NCBI GenBank assembly: GCA_015064725.1
Contig: SVRQ01000008.1
Span: 1-64,000, forward strand
Reading direction: 5' to 3'
DNA: 64,000 nucleotides
From: Oscillospiraceae bacterium
GTDB lineage: Bacteria; Bacillota; Clostridia; Oscillospirales; CAG-272
The notes below the pieces were generated by a model, which worked only from the letters and a program-made list of their open reading frames with translations, was not told the DNA's origin and did no database searches. The translations under genes were made by a program, and so were the position numbers. Of this stretch, positions 13,955 through 24,185 are shown piece after piece (position 1 is the stretch's first letter; the number at the start of each line of letters is the position of its first letter).

Positions 13955-16900
13955 ATTTCAGTACAACACCGTTTTCGCCCAGCAGCTTTTTTAGGTACGC
14001 CAGCATATGGGGGCGAACGTCCGCGCCAACGCTGTATTTTTCGTATTTCTTCTCTTTTTCACTGTAAAATATAACCGGTGTCGGTCCCTCGAATATAGCG
14101 AGGGTGTTCATAACTTTTTCAAAGATCTCGCCCTCTTTATCGGGAACTTTAAGATACATTTTAGAATGCTTTTCCGCTTTGGGGGCTGATGTTTTTTCTC
14201 TTTCGGTTTTTGGAGTCTCCGTTTTTTTCTCATATCCCGGGGCGCTTTGGCGCGCGGGATATATCTTTTTCGGTGCGGCTTCTTCGGGAAGCCCCTCCTC
14301 AATGAGATTTATGGCGGAGACAAGAATTTTTGGTGCTTTGTCTTCTTCTGCGGAGATCTCTCCGCGAAGGCATACCGCGGTGTCCTTCATAAGGACGTGG
14401 GCGGAGTTTTCGAATATCTTTGGGAATACCACGAGCTCTATTTCGCCCGTTTTATCTTCCAGCGTTACAAACGCCATAGATGCTCCGTTTCTAGTAGATT
14501 TTACGGTCTTTCCTGTTATAAGCCCACAGAGCTTTACCTTTTGCTTGTCTGCAAAAGGTATAACGTCGCTGTCCTGCTCCTCATCGGAGAAGGAAGCGAG
14601 GATAGAGCCTATGGGCATCGGTATTATTTCATCAATGTATTCGTTATAATCGTCCAGCGGATGTCCGGAGAAATACATTCCCGTGAAATCCTTTTCCTCT
14701 CGCAGTTTTTCCTTTACGGAAAATTCGGGAATGTCGGGATAATTGTAGTTTTCCGTTTCTCCGAAAGCTTCGCGCGCACATATGTTGCCAAGAGAAAAAA
14801 GATCCACTTGATCTGCGTTTTGCTCCCTTGCACGGCGAAGATACATATCGATTATAGCTTCGTATTCGCTGTGAAGCGCGCTTCGCTTCGTTCCAAGAGA
14901 ATCGAATGCACCGCTTCCGATAAGTGCTTCCACCTGACGCTTATTAAGCTCGCAACGGCTCATGCGTTTTACAAAATCCACGAAGGATTTAAAGTATCCG
15001 TTTTCGCGTCTTTCCGCTATCACCTGGGAAAGGAAAGCGTCGCCCACGTTTTTTATTCCCAAAAGCCCGAAGCGAACGGACTTTTTGCCGTCCTCTCCGA
15101 GAGTTACGTGGTAAGTCTTTCGGCTTTCGTTTATATCGGGACCCAAGACCTGTATCCTCATCTTTTTTGCTTCTTCGATATAGGAAGCGCTTTTTGTAAG
15201 GCTGTCCGAAACGGAGGAGATGAGGGCGGCAAAATATTCGCAGGGGTAGTGCGCTTTCAGGTATGCCGTGCGGTAGGAAATGTATGCGTAAGCTGTCGCA
15301 TGGCTCTTGTTGAAAGCATATTTTGCAAAGGATGCCATATTGTCGAATATCTCCTCGGCATCTTCTTTTGAAAGCCCTGCGGCAAGCGCACCCGTGCAAA
15401 GCACGTTTCCGTTTTCGTCCTTTTCTCCGTAGATGAAAGCATCGTGCTCCTTTGCCATCTCACCGCTTTTTTTCTTTGACATAGCGCGGCGAACGATATC
15501 GGCTCTGCCGAAGGAAAAGCCCGCGATGGAACGGCATATCTGCATTACCTGCTCCTGGTAGATGATACAGCCTGATGTATTCGAGAGTATATCGCGCAGG
15601 GCATCGCACTTATAAGTTACTTTAGCGGGGTTTTGGCGGTTGGAAAGGAAGAGGGGGATGGAGTCCATGGGACCCGGGCGGTAAAGAGCAATGGCAAGGA
15701 CGATATCCTCTATATTTTTCGGCTGCATACCGATAAGAAGCTTTTTCATCCCTGCACTCTCAAGCTGAAAAAGTCCCTCCGTTTTTCCTTGGCACAGAAG
15801 CTCGTAGGCTTCTTTATCATCAAGCGGTATCTTCGTAATATCGAAATCGGGCTCGTTTTCGCGTATCTGCTTCTCCGTATCGGAGATGATGGTAAGGTAG
15901 CGAAGCCCGAGAAAGTCGAATTTCAGAAGTCCGAGCTGTGCTACGGTATCCATTGTGAACTGTGTGAGCGTCATATCGCTAGATACGGCGACGGGGACGT
16001 ATTCATATACGGGGCGGTCTGTGATAACGATGCCTGCGGCGTGTGCGGAAACGTGGCGCGGCATACCCTCAAGCGACATTGAAATATCTATGAGTTTTTT
16101 GACCTCCGCGCTGTTTTGATACATTTCGCCAACCTTGCCGCGCATAGCATCCGCAAGGGTAACGTGAAGGTCGTTCGGCACGGCTTTAGCAACAACGTCA
16201 ACGTCCGCGTAATTCATACCGAGGGCGCGGCCAACGTCGCGTATAACAGCCTTTGCGGAGAGCGTTCCGAACGTGGCGATGCCGCAAACGTGGTCCTTGC
16301 CGTATTTTTCGGAAACGTAATCTATCACCTCGCCGCGCCTGTCATAGCAGAAGTCGGTGTCAAAATCGGGCATACTTATTCTTTCGGGGTTTAGAAAACG
16401 CTCGAACATAAGGTCATATTTGATGGAGTCAACGTCCGTGATCCCGCAAAGATAAGCCACAAGGCTTCCTGCGCCGGAGCCTCTTCCGGGACCCGTCGGT
16501 ATCTTGCGCCTTTTGGCAGCGGCAATGAAGTCCTGAACTATGAGATAATACTCCGAATATCCCATTTTCGAAATAATGGAAAGCTCATAATCTATACGCT
16601 CGCGGTACTCGCTCTCGGGATGCTTTTCGGTGAATTTTATCGCTCCCAGAGCGACTTTTTGGCGAAAACCCTCATCGGCAAGACGCGCAAGATACGCGCT
16701 TGGCTCTTCTCCCGTTTCAGGGGTGAAGCGCGGAAGATAGAGCTTGTCGAAATCAAAATCGAAATTGCACATTTCGGCAATTTTGACAGTATTCTCGATC
16801 GCTTGGGGATATGCGGAAAAGAGCATCTTCATCTCTGAGGTGCTCTTGTAATAGAACTCGTCCGTTTCAAAGCCGAAGGGTCTTCCGTCCTCTATTTTGG

Positions 16901-17579
16901 AGTTCGTCTGTATGCACATAAGAACAGCCTGGGTATCAGCATCCGCGCGGCGAAGATAATGTACGTCATTTGTAGCAACAAGGGGGATGCCCGTTTCGTT
17001 GTGAAGGGATAGGAGGGCTTCGCAGACCTCCTTCTGCCCGTTCATACCGTGATCCTGAAGCTCAAGATAAAAGTTTCCTCTGCCGAATATACTATCAAAC
17101 AAAAGCGCATGCTCACGCGCTTTATCGAAATCTCCCGAAAGTATTGCGCGCGGGATGGCTCCGGCAAGGCACGCGGAAAGGCACACGAGCCCCTCGCTGT
17201 GTGAGCGCAGGAGCTCAAGGTCTATCCTCGGCTTTGTATAGAAGCCTTCCGTATATGCGCGTGACACCATAAAGCAGAGATTTTTATATCCCGTTTCGTT
17301 TTTGCAAAGGAGAACAAGGTGGTTGCGCGAAGAGCCGTCGTTTCTCGTTTTATCGAAACGGGAGGAGGGCGCAACGTACACCTCGCAGCCGATAATAGGC
17401 TTCACGCCTGCGTTTTTGCACGCTTTGTAAAAATCTACGACACCGAACATCGCGCCGTGGTCTGTGATGGCAACGGCAGGATGACCGTTTTGTGCGGCTG
17501 CTTTCGGTATCTCCGAGATGCGGCACGCACCGTCGAGCAGACTGTATTCCGAGTGTAGATGAAGATGTACGAAAGACAC
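13953..17579 (-). CDS. dnaE: DNA polymerase III alpha subunit, DnaE type
   Basis: 1208 residues, usual for DnaE. It catalyses DNA chain extension at the replication fork. The N-terminal PHP domain begins VHLHLHSEYSLLDG, the palm carries MPDFDTDFCYDRRG with the catalytic aspartates, and FNKSHATAYAYISYRTAYLK marks the fingers. Helix-hairpin-helix and OB-fold segments follow toward the C-terminus (GLITGKTVKSTRNG, about residue 1000). No 3'-5' exonuclease domain is inserted, which separates it from PolC. It is the last gene of murB-whiA-dnaE, 26 bases after whiA. Confidence 0.95.
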   Translation of the reverse strand: MSFVHLHLHSEYSLLDGACRISEIPKAAAQNGHPAVAITDHGAMFGVVDFYKACKNAGVKPIIGCEVYVAPSSRFDKTRNDGSSRNHLVLLCKNETGYKNLCFMVSRAYTEGFYTKPRIDLELLRSHSEGLVCLSACLAGAIPRAILSGDFDKAREHALLFDSIFGRGNFYLELQDHGMNGQKEVCEALLSLHNETGIPLVATNDVHYLRRADADTQAVLMCIQTNSKIEDGRPFGFETDEFYYKSTSEMKMLFSAYPQAIENTVKIAEMCNFDFDFDKLYLPRFTPETGEEPSAYLARLADEGFRQKVALGAIKFTEKHPESEYRERIDYELSIISKMGYSEYYLIVQDFIAAAKRRKIPTGPGRGSGAGSLVAYLCGITDVDSIKYDLMFERFLNPERISMPDFDTDFCYDRRGEVIDYVSEKYGKDHVCGIATFGTLSAKAVIRDVGRALGMNYADVDVVAKAVPNDLHVTLADAMRGKVGEMYQNSAEVKKLIDISMSLEGMPRHVSAHAAGIVITDRPVYEYVPVAVSSDMTLTQFTMDTVAQLGLLKFDFLGLRYLTIISDTEKQIRENEPDFDITKIPLDDKEAYELLCQGKTEGLFQLESAGMKKLLIGMQPKNIEDIVLAIALYRPGPMDSIPLFLSNRQNPAKVTYKCDALRDILSNTSGCIIYQEQVMQICRSIAGFSFGRADIVRRAMSKKKSGEMAKEHDAFIYGEKDENGNVLCTGALAAGLSKEDAEEIFDNMASFAKYAFNKSHATAYAYISYRTAYLKAHYPCEYFAALISSVSDSLTKSASYIEEAKKMRIQVLGPDINESRKTYHVTLGEDGKKSVRFGLLGIKNVGDAFLSQVIAERRENGYFKSFVDFVKRMSRCELNKRQVEALIGSGAFDSLGTKRSALHSEYEAIIDMYLRRAREQNADQVDLFSLGNICAREAFGETENYNYPDIPEFSVKEKLREEKDFTGMYFSGHPLDDYNEYIDEIIPMPIGSILASFSDEEQDSDVIPFADKQKVKLCGLITGKTVKSTRNGASMAFVTLEDKTGEIELVVFPKIFENSAHVLMKDTAVCLRGEISAEEDKAPKILVSAINLIEEGLPEEAAPKKIYPARQSAPGYEKKTETPKTEREKTSAPKAEKHSKMYLKVPDKEGEIFEKVMNTLAIFEGPTPVIFYSEKEKKYEKYSVGADVRPHMLAYLKKLLGENGVVLK

Positions 17580-17605
17580 GTTATTCCTCCTTTGCTTTTG
17601 CTGTT

Positions 17606-18502
17606 TTATTTATAAAGCTCGTAAAATTTCATTATTTTTGCAAGGATCTTGCTTACCTGCGATTTTGATATCGGAGGCTGCATCATTTCTCCAAGCTCCT
17701 TTTGCGAAACGTCATCGTGCTCTGTACGAAGATCGGCAAGCCTTTGCATCTGGGGAGTCATTTCTTCAAATTTGCCCTTGGCTTTAAGGTCGTTTATCGC
17801 ACTTATCTGTGCGGCGGCGGCATCTATGGTCTTGCCGAGATTTGCAACCTCAAAGTTGGATTGCCTGTTTGCCTGATTGCGCAGCTCGCGCTTTATTTGC
17901 TCCGACATAATATCCATTGCGGATCTCGTTGCTCCTATGAGGGTAAGAAAGTCCTCCACCATCGCGCTTTCGCGGTAATATATTATCTGGCTGGATTTTC
18001 TTGCGGAGATTTTGGGCATACCTATGCGTTCGGAAAGCAGCACGGCTGTATCCACGGCAAGGTCCGCGTGCGGAGAGGAGATCTCAAGATGATAGGAATG
18101 ATCGGGAGAGTTTACAAATCCGCCTGCGAGGAACGCGCCGCGTATATAAGAAACGGCGCATTTTTTACAGCCGAAAAGATGCTTGTTGACCTTATATATA
18201 TTTTCTTTCCCCTCAAAAAGCGCAAAAAGCTTTTCGAGCTCTTCTTTTTTCGTTATCTCCGTTTTATACGTTGACGAGGTGCGCGCTTCGCTTATTTCGG
18301 GAGTTGCGGCAACGTCTGTGCAGATGAGCAGGAGGGAAGTGAAGATATCGGATACCTCCGGCGTTTCCGTTATAAATTTAACTCCGTTTTCACCAAAAGA
18401 AGAGCTGAAAGAAAGCATTGCGCGAAGCTGCGCGCGTGCGCAGCAATCGTGCTCCGGCGGAAGCGCGGAAACGGAAGATTTTGCATTTCCTGAAAAAGAC
18501 AT
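17606..18502 (-). CDS. whiA: WhiA family DNA-binding protein
   Basis: 298 residues from the ATG at 18502, which has AAAGGA eight bases upstream; an ATG at 18511 touches that site and is less likely. WhiA has an N-terminal domain derived from LAGLIDADG homing endonucleases (here IRGAFLAGGFVNSPD and HLEISSPHADLA) and a C-terminal helix-turn-helix (SQKELGEMM and ISKSQVSKILAKI). In Streptomyces it controls sporulation septation; in Firmicutes it influences division and chromosome segregation. It lies 12 bases after murB. The usual partners rapZ and yvcK are not between murB and whiA here. Confidence 0.92.
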   Translation of the reverse strand: MSFSGNAKSSVSALPPEHDCCARAQLRAMLSFSSSFGENGVKFITETPEVSDIFTSLLLICTDVAATPEISEARTSSTYKTEITKKEELEKLFALFEGKENIYKVNKHLFGCKKCAVSYIRGAFLAGGFVNSPDHSYHLEISSPHADLAVDTAVLLSERIGMPKISARKSSQIIYYRESAMVEDFLTLIGATRSAMDIMSEQIKRELRNQANRQSNFEVANLGKTIDAAAAQISAINDLKAKGKFEEMTPQMQRLADLRTEHDDVSQKELGEMMQPPISKSQVSKILAKIMKFYELYK

Positions 18503-18514
18503 AGCGAACATCCT

Positions 18515-19417
18515 TTACTTTACATAGATTATTTCAAGCTCAAGCGTAACGCCGAACTTTTGGGATACTGTTTCTTTTATTTTGTCCGTAAGAGCAAGCA
18601 CGTCGTGCGAGGTAGCACCGCCTCTGTTTATAACAAAGCCTGCGTGCTTTTCGGAAACTTCGGCGCCGCCGACACAAAAGCCTTTAAGCCCCGCGTCCTC
18701 TATAAGCTTACCTGCAAAATATCCTTCGGGACGTTTGAAGGTGCTTCCGGCATTCGGATATGAGAGGGGCTGCTTATCGTGTCTTTTTTGCATATTTTCC
18801 CGCATCAGCTCTTCGATCTTCGCTTTTTCTCCTTTTTGAAGCCCGAACTCCGAGGAGAGGATTATAAGCTTGTTATTTTGAAATACGCTTTTGCGGTAAG
18901 CAAATCGGTGCTCATCTTGCGAAAGGGTGAGCGTCTTGCCCGTCTTAGGGTCAAGACAGGTGCTTTCGATAAGTATATTCGATATTTCTCCGCCGTACGC
19001 GCCCGCGTTCATATAGACCGCGCCGCCCACCGTGCCCGGAATGCCATATGCGAATTCAAGCCCCGAAAGTGATGCTTTGGCGGCGGAGAGGGCAAGCCCC
19101 GTGAGGGAAAATCCGCTTCCGCAGCGGATTTTTTCATTTTCTGTTTCCAAATTGCAAAGAGCGTGCGTAAATATTACAAGAGCATCAACGCCGTCGCTGT
19201 CGAAGAGGAGGTTGGAGGCATTTCCGACGATCTCATACCGAAGACCGTTTTCGTTTGCCGCACTTATAAGAGAGATAAGCTCCTTCTCATTCCTCGGGAA
19301 TGCGGCAAAGCGCGCGTTCCCGCCGATCTTAAACGTGCTGTGCTGCGCAAGAGGAAGATCCTCAAATACTTTGGCACAAGCACTTTCGAGTGAAGTGAAA
19401 AGTGTGTTTTTTTTCAT
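18515..19417 (-). CDS. murB: UDP-N-acetylenolpyruvoylglucosamine reductase
   Basis: 300 residues. MurB reduces UDP-GlcNAc-enolpyruvate to UDP-MurNAc with NADPH and FAD, the second committed step of peptidoglycan synthesis in the cytoplasm. The FAD domain shows STFKIGGNARF, VGNASNLLF and GIPGTVGGAVYMNAGAYGGE. The C-terminal part has SYPNAGSTFKRP with the catalytic Ser, and LIEDAGLKGFCVGGAEVSEKHAGFVIN. The start follows GGAGAA. First gene of the unit murB-whiA-dnaE. Confidence 0.96.
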   Translation of the reverse strand: MKKNTLFTSLESACAKVFEDLPLAQHSTFKIGGNARFAAFPRNEKELISLISAANENGLRYEIVGNASNLLFDSDGVDALVIFTHALCNLETENEKIRCGSGFSLTGLALSAAKASLSGLEFAYGIPGTVGGAVYMNAGAYGGEISNILIESTCLDPKTGKTLTLSQDEHRFAYRKSVFQNNKLIILSSEFGLQKGEKAKIEELMRENMQKRHDKQPLSYPNAGSTFKRPEGYFAGKLIEDAGLKGFCVGGAEVSEKHAGFVINRGGATSHDVLALTDKIKETVSQKFGVTLELEIIYVK

Positions 19418-19663
19418 ATATTCTCCTCTCTTTGAAATTATTTCGAATACAAGAAATAATACATAATAAGTATATCAAAAAAAATGCGTTTTGCATATAG
19501 TTTCGGCAAAAAAATAAAAAGAAATTTCCTTTTTTCGAAAAGCAGAAAAAAGCCGAAAAATGCGCTTTGAGAGTGCGTTTTGACAATTATGACGGAAAGT
19601 ATCTTGCAAAATTCACATATTGTACAAAAAAATGAAAAAAGGCGGAAAAGTGGCTTTGGGTGC
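19418..19663. other. Divergent intergenic region between murB and glgB
   Basis: Including the glgB promoter and leader, 332 bases lie between these divergent genes. The stretch is AT-rich with several poly-A and poly-T tracts. Apart from the glgB promoter I see no convincing operator, riboswitch or small gene, and no clear -35/-10 pair for murB. Confidence 0.5.
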
Positions 19664-19692
19664 TTGAAATTGGCTTTTTTGTATAGTATAAT
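19664..19692 (+). promoter_or_regulatory. Strong sigma-A-type promoter of the glycogen operon
   Basis: TTGAAA (19664-19669), 17-base spacer, TATAAT (19687-19692), about 57 bases before the glgB start. Confidence 0.85.
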
Positions 19693-19749
19693 GATTATAA
19701 TTGAGATAGTATAAGTAATTTTGACGCTTATGATCGGAGGTCTTTAAAT

Positions 19750-21726
19750 ATGGATATTGAAAAATCGGATCTGGCTTCATATCTTTTCTGTCAGGGAACG
19801 AATAACTATGCCTATGAATACCTCGGTGTGCATATGAGCGAGAGCGCGGGTATATATACCTACACTTTCCGTGTGTGGGCTCCGAAGGCTCACAGAATAT
19901 TCGTTTGCGGCGATTTCAATGCTTGGGACGAGTCTTTGCCTATGGAAAAGGACGCGGATTCAGGCATTTGGACTGCGGTGCTTCCGAGCAGGGTAAGACT
20001 TGAAGGCAACAGGTACAAATATAAGATCGTTGGCAACAACGGAACTCATATGAAAGCCGACCCGTTCGCGTTTTCAAACGAAACGCTCAAAAACACGGCG
20101 TCCGTTATATACGATATCGATTCATTCAAATGGCACGATGAAAAATGGCGCGAAACGGCAAAAGACCGTTTTCGCTCATCCGACAAGCATTTCTGTTCCT
20201 CCCCCGTGAACATTTACGAGATGCACCTCGGTTCTTGGAAAACGCGCGGCGGCAAGACCAACGTGAATGGGGATGCGTACCTCAACTACCGCGAGATAGC
20301 AGAGGAGCTTGCACCGTACCTCAAGGAGATGGGATACACCCACGTGGAGCTTATGCCCGTTATGGAGCATCCGTTCGACGGCTCCTGGGGCTATCAGGTC
20401 GGCGGATATTACTCTCCCACGGCGCGCTACGGCTCTCCCTCGGATTTTGCGTATTTTGTGGATAAGCTCCACGAATACGGCATTGCGGTAATTCTCGACT
20501 GGGTGCCGGCACACTTTCCCAAGGATGAACACGGGCTTTATGAGTTCGACGGTGACCTGCTTTACGAATACAAGGGCAAGGACCGTATGGAGCATAAGGG
20601 CTGGGGAACGCGCTGCTTTGACGTGGGATATCCTGCTGTGCAGTCGTTTCTTGTATCCAATGCGCTGTTCTGGATGAGAAAATATCACGTTGACGGGCTT
20701 CGCTGCGATGCCGTTGCCGCTATGCTTTATCTCGATTTCGATAAAGCGCCCGGCGAATGGGTGCCGAACGAGTTTGGAGATAATAAAAACCTCGAAGCAA
20801 TAGCGTTTTTCCAAAAGCTCAATAAAGCGATCTTTGCGGAGTTCCCGTATGCCCTTATGGTTGCGGAGGAATCCGCCTCCTGGAACGCCATAACAAAGCC
20901 AGTTCACGAGGGAGGCCTCGGCTTTAACTTCAAGTGGAATATGGGATGGGCAAACGACCTTTTCGAGTACGTTGCAATAGACCCATTTTTTCGCAAGGGA
21001 AGCCACGAAAAGCTTACGTTCCCCATGATGTACGCTTTTTCGGAGAATTACATACTCTCCGTTTCGCACGACGAGGTGGTTCACGGAAAGAAATCCCTGC
21101 TTGATAAAATGTACGGTACAAATGAGGAAAAATTCCCGATGTTCCGCGCGTTTATGGGTTATATGATGACTTTCCCCGGAAAGAAGCTTATTTTTATGGG
21201 CACGGAATATGCGCCTTTCCGCGAGTGGGACTACGAAAACGAGCTTGAGTGGTTTATGCTCAAATATCCTAACCACAGCGCGATAAAGCAATATGTTAAG
21301 GAGCTCAATCACCTTTACCTTTCTTCTCCCGAACTTTGGGAGATAGACGATTCCTGGGAGGGATTTCAGTGGATCGAAGCTGACCAGAGCGAGCTTAACG
21401 CAATATCGTACCGCAGAATAGATATGCAGGGCAACGAGTATATAGTCGTTATAAACTTTTCTCCCGAAAAGCGCGCGCATTATACACTGCGCGTACCGGA
21501 AGAAGGCTCTTACGAGGAGATATTCACCTCCGACGCAGAACGCTTCGGCGGAAACGGAACGAAAAACGGAACGCTCAGGGCAAAGGCGCTTGAAACCGAA
21601 GGGGAGCTTCGTGCGGCACTTGATATAGTTCTTCCGCCGTACGGTGCGCTCGTTTTCAGAAAAAAGCCCGCGGTAAGCGTAAAAAATAAAAACAAAGGTC
21701 TTTCTTTGAATAAAGAGAAAAAATGA
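19750..21726 (+). CDS. glgB: 1,4-alpha-glucan branching enzyme (GH13)
   Basis: 658 residues. It cuts alpha-1,4 chains and reattaches them by alpha-1,6 bonds, creating branch points in glycogen. An N-terminal CBM48-like domain (about 35-125, FRVWAPKAHRIFVCGDFN) precedes the GH13 barrel. Catalytic residues are the nucleophile Asp in VDGLRCDAVAAML (about 320), the acid/base Glu in VAEESASW (about 373) and the third acid in LSVSHDEVVHGK. A beta-sandwich domain closes it. The start follows CGGAGG. First gene of an eight-gene alpha-glucan operon. Confidence 0.95.
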   Translation: MDIEKSDLASYLFCQGTNNYAYEYLGVHMSESAGIYTYTFRVWAPKAHRIFVCGDFNAWDESLPMEKDADSGIWTAVLPSRVRLEGNRYKYKIVGNNGTHMKADPFAFSNETLKNTASVIYDIDSFKWHDEKWRETAKDRFRSSDKHFCSSPVNIYEMHLGSWKTRGGKTNVNGDAYLNYREIAEELAPYLKEMGYTHVELMPVMEHPFDGSWGYQVGGYYSPTARYGSPSDFAYFVDKLHEYGIAVILDWVPAHFPKDEHGLYEFDGDLLYEYKGKDRMEHKGWGTRCFDVGYPAVQSFLVSNALFWMRKYHVDGLRCDAVAAMLYLDFDKAPGEWVPNEFGDNKNLEAIAFFQKLNKAIFAEFPYALMVAEESASWNAITKPVHEGGLGFNFKWNMGWANDLFEYVAIDPFFRKGSHEKLTFPMMYAFSENYILSVSHDEVVHGKKSLLDKMYGTNEEKFPMFRAFMGYMMTFPGKKLIFMGTEYAPFREWDYENELEWFMLKYPNHSAIKQYVKELNHLYLSSPELWEIDDSWEGFQWIEADQSELNAISYRRIDMQGNEYIVVINFSPEKRAHYTLRVPEEGSYEEIFTSDAERFGGNGTKNGTLRAKALETEGELRAALDIVLPPYGALVFRKKPAVSVKNKNKGLSLNKEKK

Positions 21727-21824
21727 TAGATCGATAAAGATAATAAAAACTTTAAGATAAATACAGCATTATCCCGGTAATATCCAAAAAAGAAAAATAT
21801 ACAGAAAGCGGAGGACAAAGACTT

Positions 21825-23012
21825 ATGTACAGAAAAAAAGAGTGTATAGCAATGCTTTTGGCGGGAGGACAGGGAAGCCGCCTTTACGTTCTTACGGAAA
21901 AGACAGCGAAACCCGCCGTACCCTTTGGCGGAAAATACAGGATCATAGACTTTCCGATGTCGAACTGCGTGAATTCCGGTATCGATACGGTCGGTGTACT
22001 TACACAGTATCAGCCCCTTGCTCTTAACGAGTATATCGGCAACGGCGAGCCGTGGGATCTTGACCGCACGAACGGCGGCGTAAGGGTACTCCCCCCTTAT
22101 CAGGCAAAATCCTCTTCCGAGTGGTATCGCGGAACAGCGAATGCTATTTATCAGAACATCAATTTTATAGAGCGTTATTCTCCCGAATACACTCTCATTC
22201 TCTCCGGCGACCACATCTATAAGATGGATTACAGCCGTATGCTCCGAGAGCATAAGAAAAACGGTGCGGACTGCACGATAGCGGTCCTCAAGGTTCCGAT
22301 GGAGGAGGCTTCGCGCTTCGGCATCCTCAACACGAACCCCGACGGCAGTATCTACGAATTTGAAGAAAAACCCAAAAACCCCAAGAGCAATAACGCTTCT
22401 ATGGGCATCTATATTTTTAATACAAAAACACTTATCGAATATCTCAAAGCCGATGAAGCGGACGAAAACTCCAGCAATGACTTCGGCAAAAACATCATTC
22501 CCAATATGCTGAACGACGGCAAAAAAATGTATTCCTACCTCTTTGAAGGCTATTGGAAGGACGTTGGTACTATTGAAAGCCTTTGGGAAGCGAATATGGA
22601 TCTTCTCGGCAAGAATCCCGAGTTCAATCTCTATGACAAACGCTGGCGTATATTCTACCGCCACAACGCGGAGCCGCCGCACAAATTCGGCAAAAACGGC
22701 AAGGCTTACAACGCTATGCTTACGGAAGGATGCGTGGTTGACGGCGAGGTTCGCAACTCCGTTCTTTCAAACGGTGTTTGCGTTGAAGAGGGCGCATACG
22801 TTAACGATTGCGTTATTATGGCAAACGTAACCATCAAAAAAGGTGCAAGAGTCGAATACGCTATAATAGATTACGATACGGTAATAGGCGAAAATGCCGT
22901 TGTCGGCGCAAGCCGTGCGGACGGAAACAAGATAACGGTGCTCGGTGCGGGCTGTAAGGTTGCGGACGGCGACACAGTTCCCGCAGGCGAAATGCTCGAT
23001 GCACAGATATAA
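21825..23012 (+). CDS. glgC: Glucose-1-phosphate adenylyltransferase, catalytic subunit
   Basis: 395 residues. It makes ADP-glucose from glucose-1-phosphate and ATP, the controlled step of glycogen synthesis. The nucleotidyltransferase signature [10 protein letters not shown] (residues 11-20), [19 protein letters not shown] and [11 protein letters not shown] are intact, and a left-handed beta-helix follows from about 290. It directly precedes glgD, its non-catalytic relative. The GlgC/GlgD pairing is typical of Firmicutes, where the two form a mixed enzyme. The 98-base gap after glgB shows no terminator. Confidence 0.95.
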   Translation: MYRKKECIAMLLAGGQGSRLYVLTEKTAKPAVPFGGKYRIIDFPMSNCVNSGIDTVGVLTQYQPLALNEYIGNGEPWDLDRTNGGVRVLPPYQAKSSSEWYRGTANAIYQNINFIERYSPEYTLILSGDHIYKMDYSRMLREHKKNGADCTIAVLKVPMEEASRFGILNTNPDGSIYEFEEKPKNPKSNNASMGIYIFNTKTLIEYLKADEADENSSNDFGKNIIPNMLNDGKKMYSYLFEGYWKDVGTIESLWEANMDLLGKNPEFNLYDKRWRIFYRHNAEPPHKFGKNGKAYNAMLTEGCVVDGEVRNSVLSNGVCVEEGAYVNDCVIMANVTIKKGARVEYAIIDYDTVIGENAVVGASRADGNKITVLGAGCKVADGDTVPAGEMLDAQI

Positions 23013-23026
23013 AGGAGGATAAGGAT

Positions 23027-24160
23027 ATGTCAGCAGTAGGTATTATTTTTTCCAATATTCACGACAGAAACATTTCTGAATTGACCAGAGTTCGCACAAT
23101 GGCGTCTGTTCCTTTTGCGTGCAGATACAGACTTATCGACTTCCCCCTTTCCAATATGGTGAACTCCAATATCACCACGATCAACGTCATTACACATTAT
23201 AATTATCAATCTCTTATGGATCATATCGGCACGGGTAAGGACTGGGATATGGCAAGACGCTCCGGCGGTATAAAGATATTGCCGCCGTATATCTCCGCTT
23301 TCGCAAACAATGAAAACGAGCTTTACCACACGCGCCTTGAAGCACTCAAGAGCATCAATCATTTTATCGCAGGTATGACAGAGGATTACGTTGTTATGGC
23401 AGACTGCGACGTTATCTGCAACGTTGACCTTGACGATATGATAAAAGCTCATATTGAAAGCGGCGCGGATATGACATTTGCGGTGCATAATAAGCCTTTG
23501 ACAAAGGAAGCGGCAAAGAAATATACGCTTATCACCTCCGATGAAACGGGAACTATCACCGATATTGAAGTAAAACCCAATAACTTTGAGGGTGAATCCG
23601 ACGTGCTTATCAATATCATCGTTTGCAGCCGCAGATATCTCCAGCAGATGGTGCTTGATGCTATAGCGCATGACTACAAGAGTATGACGAAGGATATCCT
23701 TATGAAGACTCTTGACCGCCGCAACTATAAGATATACAGACACGAAGGCTATGCCGCAACTATTTCCTCTATGGAAGAATATTTCGCTCATAATATGGAG
23801 CTTATCACGGATACCGACAAATACGATTCCGTATTCAACGTGGAAGAACGCCCCATCCTTACAAAGGTACGCAATTCTCCTCCCACGTATTACGGGGAAG
23901 AGTCCAACGTGAAAGACTCCCTTGTTGCGGATGGCTGTGTTATCGAAGGTACTGTTGAAAACTGTATCATCTTCCGCGGTGTCCGCGTTGGCAAAGGCGC
24001 CGTTGTTAAAAACTCCATCCTCTTCCAGGATACCATCGTAAGCGACAACGCTTCTCTCAACTGCGTTGTTGCGGATAAGAACGTGTTCATCCACGAAGGC
24101 GTAACGCTTTCCGGTGCGCCCTCGATCCCCTTCTATCTCGATAAGAGAAGAATGGTTTGA
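23027..24160 (+). CDS. glgD: Glucose-1-phosphate adenylyltransferase, GlgD subunit
   Basis: 377 residues. GlgD is a GlgC paralogue that in Firmicutes joins GlgC and raises its activity. The alignable core (FACRYRLIDFPLSNMVNSNI, YVVMADCDVICNVD) and the beta-helix are present, but the GGxGxRL nucleotide-binding loop is replaced by IFSNIHDRNI, so it is probably not catalytic alone. It starts 14 bases after glgC behind AAAGGAGGATAAGG. Confidence 0.93.
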   Translation: MSAVGIIFSNIHDRNISELTRVRTMASVPFACRYRLIDFPLSNMVNSNITTINVITHYNYQSLMDHIGTGKDWDMARRSGGIKILPPYISAFANNENELYHTRLEALKSINHFIAGMTEDYVVMADCDVICNVDLDDMIKAHIESGADMTFAVHNKPLTKEAAKKYTLITSDETGTITDIEVKPNNFEGESDVLINIIVCSRRYLQQMVLDAIAHDYKSMTKDILMKTLDRRNYKIYRHEGYAATISSMEEYFAHNMELITDTDKYDSVFNVEERPILTKVRNSPPTYYGEESNVKDSLVADGCVIEGTVENCIIFRGVRVGKGAVVKNSILFQDTIVSDNASLNCVVADKNVFIHEGVTLSGAPSIPFYLDKRRMV

Positions 24161-24185
24161 TTTTTGAAAAAAGAGGTACAATAAA

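Noticed and set aside
19418-19749. Riboswitch or catabolite-repression site before glgB
   Set aside because: I could not find a conserved riboswitch core or a good cre-type palindrome; only the promoter is supported.
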